Source: Paenibacillus sp. PAMC 26794 (GTDB lineage: Bacteria > Bacillota > Bacilli > Paenibacillales > Paenibacillaceae). From it: a stretch of DNA of 64,000 nt. The first letter of the stretch is position 1, and each line of letters starts with the position of its first letter. The position numbers and the translations under genes are program-made. Below the pieces are notes generated by a model. The model had not been told where the DNA came from, did no database searches, and saw only the letters and a list, made by a program, of their open reading frames with translations. The stretch is from positions 62,001 to 126,000 of the forward strand of contig NZ_ANHX01000080.1 in NCBI RefSeq assembly GCF_000316035.1. Direction: 5' to 3'. Positions 26,101 through 33,718 of the stretch are shown piece by piece.

Positions 26101-26578
26101 CATCGGTGAGGTTGTACCTAACGCGGAGATTCGCCAAGCGAACTCATACTTCAGTAGTTCAGACGGTAAGTTTAATACGCGTTACGAGGCACAGGAGCAT
26201 TTTGACCAGCTTCGTAAAGGGACTGTACAAGTGAAAGGCGGATGGAGAATCTACTCCAGCGGCCCTGGAATCTACATGAACCAGCTGATCTCCAATGCAC
26301 TTGGCATTCGTCAAGAGGGCGGCGATCTGGTCATTGACCCGGTATTGCCAGCTGAGTTGAACGGCATGCAATTCGAATTCGAGTATGCAGGTGAGCCAGT
26401 AACGTTTATCTATCACTTGAACGAAGGTGCGGTAAGCCGTGTAGCGGTGAACGGCAAGGACATTCGCACCGAGCGTACAGCGAACCGTTACCGTCAGGGC
26501 GGGGTCTGCATCTCGCTTGATGAGTTCAGACAAGCACGTAGTGCAACTGAGCGTACGATTGTTGATATTTACATGTAA
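23186..26578 (+). CDS. GH94 glycoside phosphorylase, probably 1,2-beta-oligoglucan phosphorylase
   Basis: A 1130-residue cytoplasmic enzyme. The N-terminal half (1-600) is beta-sandwich-like. The second half is an (alpha/alpha)6-type catalytic domain: WWYTHNMLVHYSVPHGLEQY near residue 620, DGDWDDTLQP at 774-783 where the GH94 family carries its acid catalyst aspartate, and FKRAEQASNFGREIG near 930. It would split a beta-glucan oligosaccharide with phosphate to give glucose 1-phosphate. Length and these motifs fit the long 1,2-beta-oligoglucan (sophoro-oligosaccharide) phosphorylases known from Listeria, which are also next to a lacI gene, better than the roughly 800-residue cellobiose phosphorylases. 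AAGGAG eight bases before ATG 23186 sets the start. Substrate assignment is moderately sure. Confidence 0.8.
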   Translation: MTTMINEPIRLSAGELSFTFLNSGDLYQATSGTTMLNQLLSNQIDGSLNNLYLRVHEGENISSFPLLGVRSNSKVITSKAQSSNQLIWEGTVQLEGSEKGIGYQVVFTATPQGVWFWDVKLTGQQHNVDVVYGQDVGLADPGAVRSNEAYLSQYIDHTVFEDEAKGYVVCSRQNQPQGGAFPYMQQGSLTKAVGYSTDGFQFFGLSYKETNQPESLNRQTLANETYQYEFAYTALQSELLNLNGEAQVVFYGLAKPNHAEGISGLEFGDEVTAAWNEVQALTVENGDTLEQVKLSSFLGEPLVTLDLTQDEIHDLFPDRHQEEHSGEELLSFFTDSYEHIVLKAKELLVERPHGHILMSGGNVQLGAQVITTTSYMYGIFNSQLVIGNTNFNKMISNARNALNVPKTAGQRIYVEMDGQYRLLTMPSLFEIGFNYVRWIYKTESDTIIVTNYTGAHTTELSMNVRSTSGTAYRYLVTNQITMNVNEYEYPLHMTQDGDTLIFKADPQAMSAGTYPDLQYRMSVDGAAVNVGDETLLASGIRSGSASLVTLSLEASAEWTLKVQGVLEGQADSGVVAGSSLTFEEEVQAYREFFAGVMNGFRLSRGEGQSAEDLFKVNALAWWYTHNMLVHYSVPHGLEQYGGAAWGTRDVCQGPVEYFMATQKYEQVRDIIKMVYTHQYEDDGNWPQWFMFDKYFAIQQEESHGDIIVWPLKVLADYLTATRDYAILDEKVPYTVKHSFGFTEETATVLDHAKKEIEYIRSHFLHDTFLSSYGDGDWDDTLQPANAQLKQYMVSSWTVALTYQSVNVLAQALQYKDAAFAQELDVLAQGIREDFNRYMLGTDVIPGFVYMEEADQAKLMLHPTDTETGIQYRLLPMTRSMIGELLNAEQAESHYALIREQFLCPDGVRLMNRPAQYAGGVSTHFKRAEQASNFGREIGLQYVHAHIRYVEAMAKLGKTDQVWNGLAMINPVGIGEVVPNAEIRQANSYFSSSDGKFNTRYEAQEHFDQLRKGTVQVKGGWRIYSSGPGIYMNQLISNALGIRQEGGDLVIDPVLPAELNGMQFEFEYAGEPVTFIYHLNEGAVSRVAVNGKDIRTERTANRYRQGGVCISLDEFRQARSATERTIVDIYM

Positions 26579-26599
26579 TTTAATAACATGATGTACACC

Positions 26600-26637
26600 A
26601 AGGTCATCCTCCTTTATTCAAGGCGGGATGGCCTTTT
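26600..26637 (+). terminator. rho-independent terminator after GH94
   Basis: Arms AAGGTCATCCTCCTT and AAGGCGGGATGGCCTT pair with a few wobbles and are followed by TTTTT (26633-26637). It lies about 20 bases after the stop codon. Confidence 0.8.
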
Positions 26638-26657
26638 TGGCATATGCTCATGATTGG

Positions 26658-27857
26658 TCACCGCAGTGGAACCGCCAGCAACGTATGTAACAGCTCATTA
26701 TGCCGTACATGCTTTGTTACATAGCCCTGTTGTTCCAACCAGCTGCATAGCTCACCCAGCAGAGGGAAGTGACGCTCGCGCAAGGCACGCAGCAGTTCCT
26801 CGTGTCCTGTGGTTTCTGCCTGCCGAATATAGGAATCACGGTGAGCGGAATCGACAAACATCAGATCAGTTAGACCGATACGTCCGCGCGAGGTTAATAC
26901 CCGCTGCATCTCTTGTAATGCCAATAGTTGCTGATCTGGACTCAGATGATGGAAAGCAAAGCTGGATACAACAAAATCGAAGGAATGATCGGCAAAAGGC
27001 AGCGCCAGAAAATTACCAAGTTTCACATGCATCTCAGGATATTTGGTACGACATCTGCGTAGCATCTCCCGGGATTGGTCGATTGCAGTCATGTCTGCGC
27101 CGTGCTGTAGCAGTTTCCCAGCCAGATTACCTGTGCCTGTACCGATATCGAGTCCTTTCTCACCAAGGGCGGGAGAGATCAAATGAGTCGTCTGTTCGAG
27201 CGCTTCGTCATAGTTGTGATACAGATAAAAGGAAGACTGTACCGTATCATTGGAATCGCTCGGCGTGGAATGATCTGCATCCTGGTGTGGATGTGAAACT
27301 TCATTCTCATCGCTTATAGGCGAAGCGTTCGCCGAATGATGCCTGCCCTCTGAATTGGGATGTTCAGTACTGACTCTGCCTTCTGCCTGCACTCGCTGAT
27401 CATGGATGGCTGCCTGCGTGTCATAATTCCACCGATCATGCCAGTTCTGCCGTGCTTCGCGCAGGCGGCGTGCACTGTCCGCGAGATCGTGCAGATGGCT
27501 GACATCCAGCGGTCCGTCCTGACGATTCAGGTCAATCATGCGCTGGGTTGTATCCATCATACGTTTCAGCTCAATCCACTGGGCATACATGACGGCCTGT
27601 TGCAGCTCCAGATATTCTTCCAGCCGCTGCTGATTCCCTTGATCAATCTCTCCTAGCGCATGTGTAATATCCTGTAGGGACATGCCAATCTCACGCAGCG
27701 CAGCAATGGTCTGAAGCCGCCAGATATCATTCTCAGTGTATGTGCGATAACCGTTACTGGACTGTTTGGCGGGTAGAATCAATCCTTTTTCCTCATAAAA
27801 GCGAATGGCTCTCGCCGATATACCAAGCCTGCTTGCTGCCTCTTTGATATTCATCAT
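26658..27857 (-). CDS. MerR-family regulator fused to a SAM-dependent methyltransferase
   Basis: About 399 residues. The N-terminus is a MerR helix-turn-helix and wing (IKEAASRLGISARAIRFYEEKGLI, residues 3-30; NGYRTYTENDIWRLQ, 36-50), then a coiled-coil dimer helix (about 75-115). A polar His/Ser/Asp-rich linker spans about 155-210. The C-terminus is a class I methyltransferase (GLDIGTGTGNLAGKLL near 236; SFDFVVSSFAFHHLSPDQQ; LTSRGRIGLTDLMF). Such fusions may link effector methylation with gene control, but substrate and target genes are unknown. AAGGAGGGG lies just before two adjacent ATG codons (27857 and 27854). It is divergent from the acetyltransferase at 28119, so 27858-28118 is a shared control region. 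Confidence 0.82.
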   Translation of the reverse strand: MMNIKEAASRLGISARAIRFYEEKGLILPAKQSSNGYRTYTENDIWRLQTIAALREIGMSLQDITHALGEIDQGNQQRLEEYLELQQAVMYAQWIELKRMMDTTQRMIDLNRQDGPLDVSHLHDLADSARRLREARQNWHDRWNYDTQAAIHDQRVQAEGRVSTEHPNSEGRHHSANASPISDENEVSHPHQDADHSTPSDSNDTVQSSFYLYHNYDEALEQTTHLISPALGEKGLDIGTGTGNLAGKLLQHGADMTAIDQSREMLRRCRTKYPEMHVKLGNFLALPFADHSFDFVVSSFAFHHLSPDQQLLALQEMQRVLTSRGRIGLTDLMFVDSAHRDSYIRQAETTGHEELLRALRERHFPLLGELCSWLEQQGYVTKHVRHNELLHTLLAVPLR

Positions 27858-28118
27858 GCATCCCCTCCTTATCGAATCAGTATAAACCATGACGTTACGG
27901 CAAGGTTAAGCGTTTATTTCATTTTGCGAAAAGGTTCAATACCGAGTGGAATTTTAGTCAAAGCTGAGGCTATGCTACAATATATAGAACAAAGAAATGT
28001 AATCAGTGAAGCGAACGAACAATGTATTCTAAGTTTCTTAACTATCTTAACTTACTTAATTCTTCTGACGTTGTAACCGTACAGCGTTGTCGACTATAGC
28101 ACGAAAGGTTGAATCATT

Positions 28119-28619
28119 ATGCTTACCAGCCATACATTTACGATTCGTCCATCCGAAATCAAGGATGCAACCCAGCTAATGGAGTTGGACACCCTGGTAT
28201 GGGACCAATACACCTCTCCTGCACCGATGCATTGGCGCTCCAGACAACAATATCTGCAGCATTGTCCGCCAGGCAGTCAATTGATTGCGGTGCAGGGAGA
28301 GCGGGTATGTGGTTATGTGGGCTTTCAGCCAGCCACAGGTATGCCTGTTAACCGTCATGTCTACGAGATTCATATTGCAGTTCACCCTCATGATCGGCGT
28401 TGTGGCATTGCCACAGCGTTGATGAATGCCATCAAGCAGCATGCGGCCCAACAAGGCATTCGCAAGCTCAGGCTGCGCGTACTTTCCAGCAATCCGGGAG
28501 CCATCACGTTTTATACACAGTGTGGATTTGTGACGGAAGGCAGGTTGGTGTCCGAGTTTTATATCGGAGGCAAGTATGTGGACGATATTCTTATGGGTTA
28601 TTTTATCCAGACCAAATAG
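28119..28619 (+). CDS. GNAT-family N-acetyltransferase
   Basis: A 166-residue acetyltransferase. The acetyl-CoA site is seen in YEIHIAVHPHDRRCGIATALMNAI (about residues 85-110), matching the Q/RxxGxG/A pattern, and LRVLSSNPGAITFYTQCGFVTEGR near 130 is the usual C-terminal part. It transfers an acetyl group to an amine on a small molecule or protein; the acceptor is not predictable. ATG 28119 has a weak AAAGGTTG site. It is followed after 27 bases by an SDR gene, probably in one transcript. Confidence 0.85.
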   Translation: MLTSHTFTIRPSEIKDATQLMELDTLVWDQYTSPAPMHWRSRQQYLQHCPPGSQLIAVQGERVCGYVGFQPATGMPVNRHVYEIHIAVHPHDRRCGIATALMNAIKQHAAQQGIRKLRLRVLSSNPGAITFYTQCGFVTEGRLVSEFYIGGKYVDDILMGYFIQTK

Positions 28620-28646
28620 AAACGTAGCTGAGGAGGAGGAACAACG

Positions 28647-29435
28647 ATGGACATGGGACTTCAAGGTAAAAAAGCTCTGGTGCTGGCTTCCAGTCGAGGG
28701 CTAGGCAAAGCGGTAGCCGCTCAATTGGCAGCAGAAGGTGCTGACGTCATGCTCGCCAGCCGGAGCGAAGAAAAGCTCGCAGCAGTGAAGCAGGAGCTTC
28801 TGGCGCTTGGTGGTGGTGGACGTGTGGAATATTGTGCAACCGATGTGACACGCAAGGAAGATATTGAGGCTCTGATTCACAAGACAGCAGAGCTGTTTGG
28901 GCAGATTGATATTCTGGTGAACAATTCGGGTGGCCCACCATCGGGTTCATTTGAGTCACTGACGGATGAGGATTGGGAACGTGCATTTGAATTAAATGTA
29001 CTCAGTTACGTAAGGCTGATTCGCGGTGCGCTTCCTTATATGAAAGAAAGCGGAGGACACATTGTGAATATCGCTTCAACTTCAGTGAAACAGCCCATTC
29101 CGGGTCTGGTTCTGTCCAATACGTTCCGTACCGGCGTTTTCGGATTGGCGAAGACTTTATCCCAGGAGCTGGCTCCATACGGAATTTTGATCAACACGGT
29201 GGCGCCAGGACGTATTGCAACAGACCGCATTCGTGAGCTGGATGCAGCACGGGCAGAGCAGAACGGAGTCAGTGAGGACGAAGTCTCTGAACAGTTCCGC
29301 AAGGAGATTCCTCTCGGTCGTTATGGTCAACCGGAGGAGTTTGCCAAAGCGGTGGTGTTCCTGTTATCCGGGGCCAATACGTACATTACCGGAACGTCAT
29401 TGATCGTGGATGGGGGCATGGTCCGAGCCCTCTAA
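28647..29435 (+). CDS. SDR-family protein with an atypical active site
   Basis: A 262-residue Rossmann protein of the short-chain dehydrogenase family. The cofactor motif reads ASSRGLGKAVA (residues 13-23, in place of TGxxxGIG), NNSGGPPSG stands where NNAG is usual (about 91-99), and the C-terminal IVDGGMVRAL is typical. The catalytic Ser-Tyr-Lys set is altered. After NIASTSVKQP, the segment GLVLSNTFRTGVFGLAKTL has Asn and Arg where Tyr and Lys normally stand. FabG-type reductase activity is therefore doubtful. A sizeable group of bacterial SDR proteins shares this variant, so it may be a distinct functional class rather than decay. GAGGAGGAGG precedes ATG. Confidence 0.85.
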   Translation: MDMGLQGKKALVLASSRGLGKAVAAQLAAEGADVMLASRSEEKLAAVKQELLALGGGGRVEYCATDVTRKEDIEALIHKTAELFGQIDILVNNSGGPPSGSFESLTDEDWERAFELNVLSYVRLIRGALPYMKESGGHIVNIASTSVKQPIPGLVLSNTFRTGVFGLAKTLSQELAPYGILINTVAPGRIATDRIRELDAARAEQNGVSEDEVSEQFRKEIPLGRYGQPEEFAKAVVFLLSGANTYITGTSLIVDGGMVRAL

Positions 29436-29457
29436 AAGTCATTGATACAATAAATAA

Positions 29458-29496
29458 ATACCCTCTGTCACCACATGTCGTGGAGATAGAGGGTAT
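29458..29496 (+). terminator. terminator hairpin after the SDR gene
   Basis: ATACCCTCT (29458-29466) pairs with AGAGGGTAT (29488-29496), with CCAC/GTGG pairing inside. It lies 22 bases after the stop codon. The T-tract is short on the plus strand; on the minus strand TATTTATTTATTG follows, so it could serve both directions. Confidence 0.6.
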
Positions 29497-29551
29497 TCAT
29501 GTTGATCCGATATGTTGGGAGAGATCACTCCCGATTCATTATGTAAGCGAA

Positions 29552-30100
29552 TTAGCGCAAAAGTTCCCATTCATGCTGAAGCATGCCGTACACCGCATGG
29601 TTCACGTAACCTTTAGGCAGTTTCTCTGCCTGACGAATGACACCCTCGAGAACAAATCCGAGTCTTTCAGGGATAGCACGACTCCGTTTGTTATTTGTTG
29701 CCGAGCGAATCTCGACGCGATTCAGATCGAGTGTGACCAGAGCATAATCAACCAGAACGCGACAAGCGCTTGTCATCAAGCCTTGACCCTCAAAGCCTTT
29801 TCCAAGCCAGTATCCGATGCTTACCGAGCGGTTGGTCCAGTTAATCTCGTGGAATCCGATGACGCCGGCTAGATTCCCTTTTGACCATACCCCAGCGGTG
29901 AAACCGCCATTTTCGGCACCTTGTTTTAACGCGTTAGTAATAAAGTTCGAGGTATGTTCCACTTCTGTCACATGATCCACCCACGGCAACCAATGTCTCA
30001 ATTGATCCCGCGAGCGATCCGTCAGTTCAAACAGCGGTTTGGTATGTTCCATGGCCAGTGGCCGGAGTTCGGTATATTCATCCAATGAATAGGTAAACAT
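29552..30100 (-). CDS. RimJ/RimL-type GNAT acetyltransferase
   Basis: A 182-residue acetyltransferase of the ribosomal-protein-alanine acetyltransferase subgroup. Marks are ELRPLAMEHTKPLFELTDRSRDQLRHWLPW at the start, VGSIGYWLGKGFEGQGLMTSACR-like cofactor segment (about 95-115, with GxGL), and LNRVEIRSATNNKRSRAIPERLGFVLEG near 130. The open frame runs further upstream to 30319, but AAGAAGG eight bases before ATG 30100 and homology to the family N-terminus support the shorter form. It probably acetylates a peptide N-terminus or a small amine. It lies downstream of the DUF2164 gene on the same strand. Confidence 0.87.
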   Translation of the reverse strand: MFTYSLDEYTELRPLAMEHTKPLFELTDRSRDQLRHWLPWVDHVTEVEHTSNFITNALKQGAENGGFTAGVWSKGNLAGVIGFHEINWTNRSVSIGYWLGKGFEGQGLMTSACRVLVDYALVTLDLNRVEIRSATNNKRSRAIPERLGFVLEGVIRQAEKLPKGYVNHAVYGMLQHEWELLR

Positions 30101-30227
30101 GAATGCAACCTTCTTTCTTTGTATAGTGTTGTTCAAAAAAGTCCACTTATGATTACGAATTATGCCTAGCGGCATTATTAGCATCGAATATGAAAACCGG
30201 ATTTTTTGAACACGTATTTGTAGTGGA

Positions 30228-30491
30228 TTAACGTGAGGTCTTGGGCAACTTTTGCTCCAGTGCAAACAGGTCTTCTTCCATTGAGGCCATGCGTTGATTG
30301 ACCGTTGTTCGTGCGTCACGGAGTGCCTGATTATATATGTAGGGAGCCAGCTGTGTCATGAACAGGTCGAGGACACCCCAAGCGGCCAGATCACCCAGTT
30401 CTTCGCCACGTTCCTCTTCGAAATACGACTGGATGGTGCGAATGGCTTCATCCTGCTGTTCTTTGGTCAGTTTAAGCGAGTTCGGTGGAAT
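30228..30491 (-). CDS. DUF2164-family protein, probable ATT start
   Basis: An 87-residue protein with no usual start codon. Reading from the minus-strand ATT at 30491: IPPNSLKLTKEQQDEAI, then YFEEERGEELGDLAAWGVLDLF, then APYIYNQALRDAR and a basic tail ending KTSR. The order LTKEQ - YFxEE - LGDLAA - LDLF - PYIYNQA - DA is the DUF2164 pattern, a small helical family of unknown function. GGGAGG lies seven bases before the ATT, and no ATG, GTG or TTG occurs in frame between it and the upstream TAG. So the gene seems intact but uses a rare ATT start, as infC does. A base error changing ATG is the alternative. Confidence 0.75.
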   Translation of the reverse strand: MPPNSLKLTKEQQDEAIRTIQSYFEEERGEELGDLAAWGVLDLFMTQLAPYIYNQALRDARTTVNQRMASMEEDLFALEQKLPKTSR

Positions 30492-30768
30492 GGGAAACCC
30501 TCCCTTTAATTTGTTTTTACTATCATGCTACATGATTCGAGCGAACCCGTCAAAATGGTTTAGGGCCTATTTATGCACGGCTAATCCTGACTTTGGTGCC
30601 GTTCTTTATTGAACTCCTCCCCCGTTAAAGGTATATTTAAATGAAACGCGTACGAAACTTTCCAAGAAAATAGTCTTTTTCAGGAAATGACTTCGTTATT
30701 AAGGAATTATAGCCGGAATTGCTGCAATTCCCTAAGGCTCCAATCCATTCATGAAAGGTTTGATACCT

Positions 30769-32484
30769 GTGGACAATCGTACAACCCCACCTAACTTTAT
30801 CAAAAATATTATTACCGAAGATCTCCGGTCTGGGAAAGTCCAGGAAGTTATTACCCGTTTTCCTCCGGAACCGAACGGTTATCTGCATATCGGCCATGCC
30901 AAGGCGATCTGGATTAACTTTACGCTGGGCGGCGAATTTGGTGGCAAAACGAATCTGCGCTTTGATGACACGAATCCGGTCAAGGAAGATGTAGAGTACG
31001 TTCAATCGATTCAGGAAGACGTGAAATGGCTCGGATACGAGTGGAACGAGAAACGTTTTGCCTCGGATTATTTTGACGAGATGTACAACCGTGCTGTCTT
31101 GTTGATTAAAAAAGGTAAAGCTTACATCGACGACCAAAGCGCCGACGAAATCCGTGAAATGCGCGGAACGCTGACGGAGCCGGGTAAGAACAGCCCGTAC
31201 CGTGATCGTTCGGTGGAAGAGAATCTCGACCTGTTCACACGTATGCGTGCAGGTGAATTCAAGAACGGAGAGAAAGTGCTGCGTGCCAAGATCGATATGT
31301 CTGCACCGAATATCAATCTGCGCGATCCGGTTATTTACCGGATTTCACATGCACACCATCATAACACGGGCGACAAATGGTGTATCTATCCAATGTACGC
31401 CTTTGCTCACCCGCTTGAAGATGCAATTGAAGGTGTAACGCATTCCCTCTGCTCCTTGGAGTTCGAGGATCAACGTCCATTCTACGATTGGGTTATTGCC
31501 GAGTGTGAGATGGAGAACCAACCACGTCAATACGAATTTGGTCGGCTGAATCTGTCCCAGATGGTAACAAGCAAGCGGAAGCTGAAACTGCTCGTAGATG
31601 AAGGACATGTGGATGGATGGGATGATCCACGCATGCCAACGATTTCGGGTCTGCGCCGCCGGGGTTATACACCGGAAGCTATTCGTGATTTTGTATATGA
31701 GACAGGCATTTCCAAAAACTATGGAGTTATCGACCTGCAAACGCTGGAGCACTTTGTACGTGAAGACTTGAAACTGAAAGCTCCACGCACGATGGCTGTC
31801 CTGCATCCGCTCAAAGTGGTTATTACCAACTACCCTGAAGGGCAAGTGGAATGGCTTGAAGCAGAGAACAATGTGGAGAACCCAGAGATGGGTAGTCGCC
31901 AAATTCCGTTCTCCCGTGAGATTTATATTGAACAAGACGATTTCATGGAGAATCCGCCGAACAAATATTTCCGTTTGTTCCCTGGCAACGAAGTTCGTCT
32001 GAAACATGCATACTTCATCAAATGTAACGATGTGATCAAAGATGCAGAAGGTAATGTAACCGAGATTCATTGTACCTATGATGTGGAGACGAAGAGCGGC
32101 AGTGGATTCACTGGCCGTAAAGTCAAAGGAACAATCCACTGGGTAGAAGCGACTCAAGCGGTACCTGCTGAATTCCGTCTGTACGAGCCGTTGATCCTGG
32201 ATGAAGCACCGGAAGCAGAGGTGGAAGTGGCAGTAGCTGGGGCTGAAGCTGAGGTTGTGGAAGAGCAACCGGAGAAAACGTTCCTGGATCAATTGAACCC
32301 GAACTCCCTTGAGATTGTTAATGGGTATGTGGAACAAGAGATGAAAGAAGCGAATGCTCAGGATAAATTCCAATTCTTCCGTCACGGTTACTTTAGTGTA
32401 GATCCGAAACATTCCGAACCAGGACGTCCGGTATTTAACCGGGTCGTATCCCTGAAAAGCTCGTTCCAACTGCCGAAGGCATAA
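30769..32484 (+). CDS. glnS: glutaminyl-tRNA synthetase
   Basis: A 571-residue class I aminoacyl-tRNA synthetase that charges tRNA-Gln directly with glutamine. FPPEPNGYLHIGHAKA holds the HIGH motif (about residues 25-40), and MVTSKRKL (near 265) is the KMSKS equivalent. The anticodon-binding beta-barrels follow. Near residues 480-500 there is an acidic Ala/Glu/Val-rich insertion (EAEVEVAVAGAEAEVVEE) before the final strands. Most Bacillota lack GlnRS and use GluRS with GatCAB; Paenibacillus is a known exception. I chose GTG 30769 (GAAAGG ten bases before; MDNRTTPPNF start) over ATG 30751, which has no good site. No T-box is seen upstream. A strong terminator lies at 32706. Confidence 0.93.
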   Translation: MDNRTTPPNFIKNIITEDLRSGKVQEVITRFPPEPNGYLHIGHAKAIWINFTLGGEFGGKTNLRFDDTNPVKEDVEYVQSIQEDVKWLGYEWNEKRFASDYFDEMYNRAVLLIKKGKAYIDDQSADEIREMRGTLTEPGKNSPYRDRSVEENLDLFTRMRAGEFKNGEKVLRAKIDMSAPNINLRDPVIYRISHAHHHNTGDKWCIYPMYAFAHPLEDAIEGVTHSLCSLEFEDQRPFYDWVIAECEMENQPRQYEFGRLNLSQMVTSKRKLKLLVDEGHVDGWDDPRMPTISGLRRRGYTPEAIRDFVYETGISKNYGVIDLQTLEHFVREDLKLKAPRTMAVLHPLKVVITNYPEGQVEWLEAENNVENPEMGSRQIPFSREIYIEQDDFMENPPNKYFRLFPGNEVRLKHAYFIKCNDVIKDAEGNVTEIHCTYDVETKSGSGFTGRKVKGTIHWVEATQAVPAEFRLYEPLILDEAPEAEVEVAVAGAEAEVVEEQPEKTFLDQLNPNSLEIVNGYVEQEMKEANAQDKFQFFRHGYFSVDPKHSEPGRPVFNRVVSLKSSFQLPKA

Positions 32485-32705
32485 GGAAGTGAGAAGGAGG
32501 AATCCGATTATATTTTAAGATGCCTAGTATTCATTAAACCGCACAGGCTACAAGAGTTTTTTTACCTTGAGCATTTGGCTAAGTTTTTAGTGTAATCTCT
32601 TACAATTTGGTGACCAGTGGCTCTAAAATATGATGTAATAAGTATATGAAATACTGATGAGGAAAGTTTCTTATACAGTAATTTGAGATGTATATTTTTA
32701 GTATG

Positions 32706-32754
32706 TACCCTATAAGATGGTTACTTTGAAAAAAACCATCTTATAGGGTATTTT
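32706..32754 (+). terminator. strong rho-independent terminator downstream of glnS
   Basis: Perfect 17-base arms TACCCTATAAGATGGTT (32706-32722) and AACCATCTTATAGGGTA (32734-32750), followed by TTTTG. It lies 220 bases after the glnS stop; the interval 32485-32705 shows no gene. Confidence 0.85.
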
Positions 32755-32770
32755 GCTTATGATAATAAAA

Positions 32771-33455
32771 GGATATTGGAGCGGAAGTGCTCTGACTAAA
32801 AGTTTACTGACTAAGAAAGAACAAGAGCAACTGAGACAAGATTCAAATGGAAATGGTAATCTGCCATGAGAAATTTTGAAGAAGCGGGCTTAGATTTTGA
32901 ATGTATTGATTTGGAGCGTATCCGTTCTTGCGAAAACGTTGGGTTGCCTCATATTGTGGAAGCCGGCGTTAGAGGGCTTTCAGGATCAAGCGAAACAAAG
33001 GTGAATGGACACTGGAGGAGAAGATTAAAGGATTAGAAGCAAAGAACCAACTGTTACGAGCGGAAAACGAACTGTTAAAAACTCTATCTACTAGAAAGGT
33101 AGATGTTGAAAATGAAATAATCAGTGCAACAAAACTGAAATTTAAGGATTTTCATCACATGAATAAAATGTAAAACATGAAGCGTATTCGCCGGATCATG
33201 ATGAAATTCGAGATCATCTGTCCCATTCCGCAAGCTAATCCAGTACGTGTAATCAAAAGCAACGAAAGAGCATCGTACATGTCCAAGCAAATTACATAAG
33301 CAAATTTTAAGCCAGCCCAAGCTGGAGCGGTGTTATTAACTGATATTACATATCTAACATACAAGCGAGGTAAACGCACGTATTTATCGACCATTAATGA
33401 CACAGAGACGAAACTATAACTATCTTTAGTCAGAGAAATTACTGCAAAAAATGTT
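32771..33455 (+). pseudogene. decayed IS3-family (IS150-like) transposase
   Basis: Pieces of both transposase frames survive, broken by stops, shifts and a deletion. OrfA remains are GYWSGSALTKSLLTKKEQEQL from 32771, RNFEEAGLDFECIDLERIRS from 32868, and WTLEEKIKGLEAKNQLLRAE from about 33010, the leucine-zipper part of IS3 OrfA. OrfB remains begin at 33177 with MKRIRRIMMKFEIICPIPQA and continue, past a TAA near 33298, as LLTDITYLTYKRGKRTYLST (the first DDE aspartate region). The catalytic C-terminal half is missing. No terminal inverted repeats were found by eye. It lies at the left edge of the AT-rich peptide locus and may mark how that DNA arrived. Confidence 0.8.
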
Positions 33456-33477
33456 GATAATAAAAATGATTACTGTC

Positions 33478-33514
33478 GTTCTCTCCCCATTTAATTAGGG
33501 AGAGAACTTTTTTT
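33478..33514 (+). terminator. terminator at the left border of the AT-rich locus
   Basis: GTTCTCTCCC (33478-33487) pairs with GGGAGAGAAC (33498-33507), followed by seven T. It insulates the peptide operon from upstream transcription. Between it and 33719 no convincing gene is seen. Confidence 0.85.
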
Positions 33515-33718
33515 AGATATGCTTCATGCATTTTCAGGTCGTATATTCTTCTAAATTGCTAAACTACTTCTTTGTCCGAGCCCGAATAATCTTCAAAACT
33601 CCTTCAGTTTTTGCTTTATGATTCCGTAAGATAATCTAGTATCTTTCTTAAAACCAATATTCTTTGCCTCTAAAACGAAATAAAAAAGGGAAAATATGAT
33701 AAAAATGTGATATTGTTA

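Noticed and set aside
30600..30768. Possible T-box or other riboswitch before glnS
   Set aside because: No AGGGTGG-type T-box sequence and no terminator/antiterminator pair seen; only a short GGAATTGC/GCAATTCC foldback.
33530..33690. Coding-like stretch on the minus strand (LEAKNIGFKKDTRLSYGIIK)
   Set aside because: Stops occur soon after, there is no start signal and no family is recognised; at most a gene remnant.
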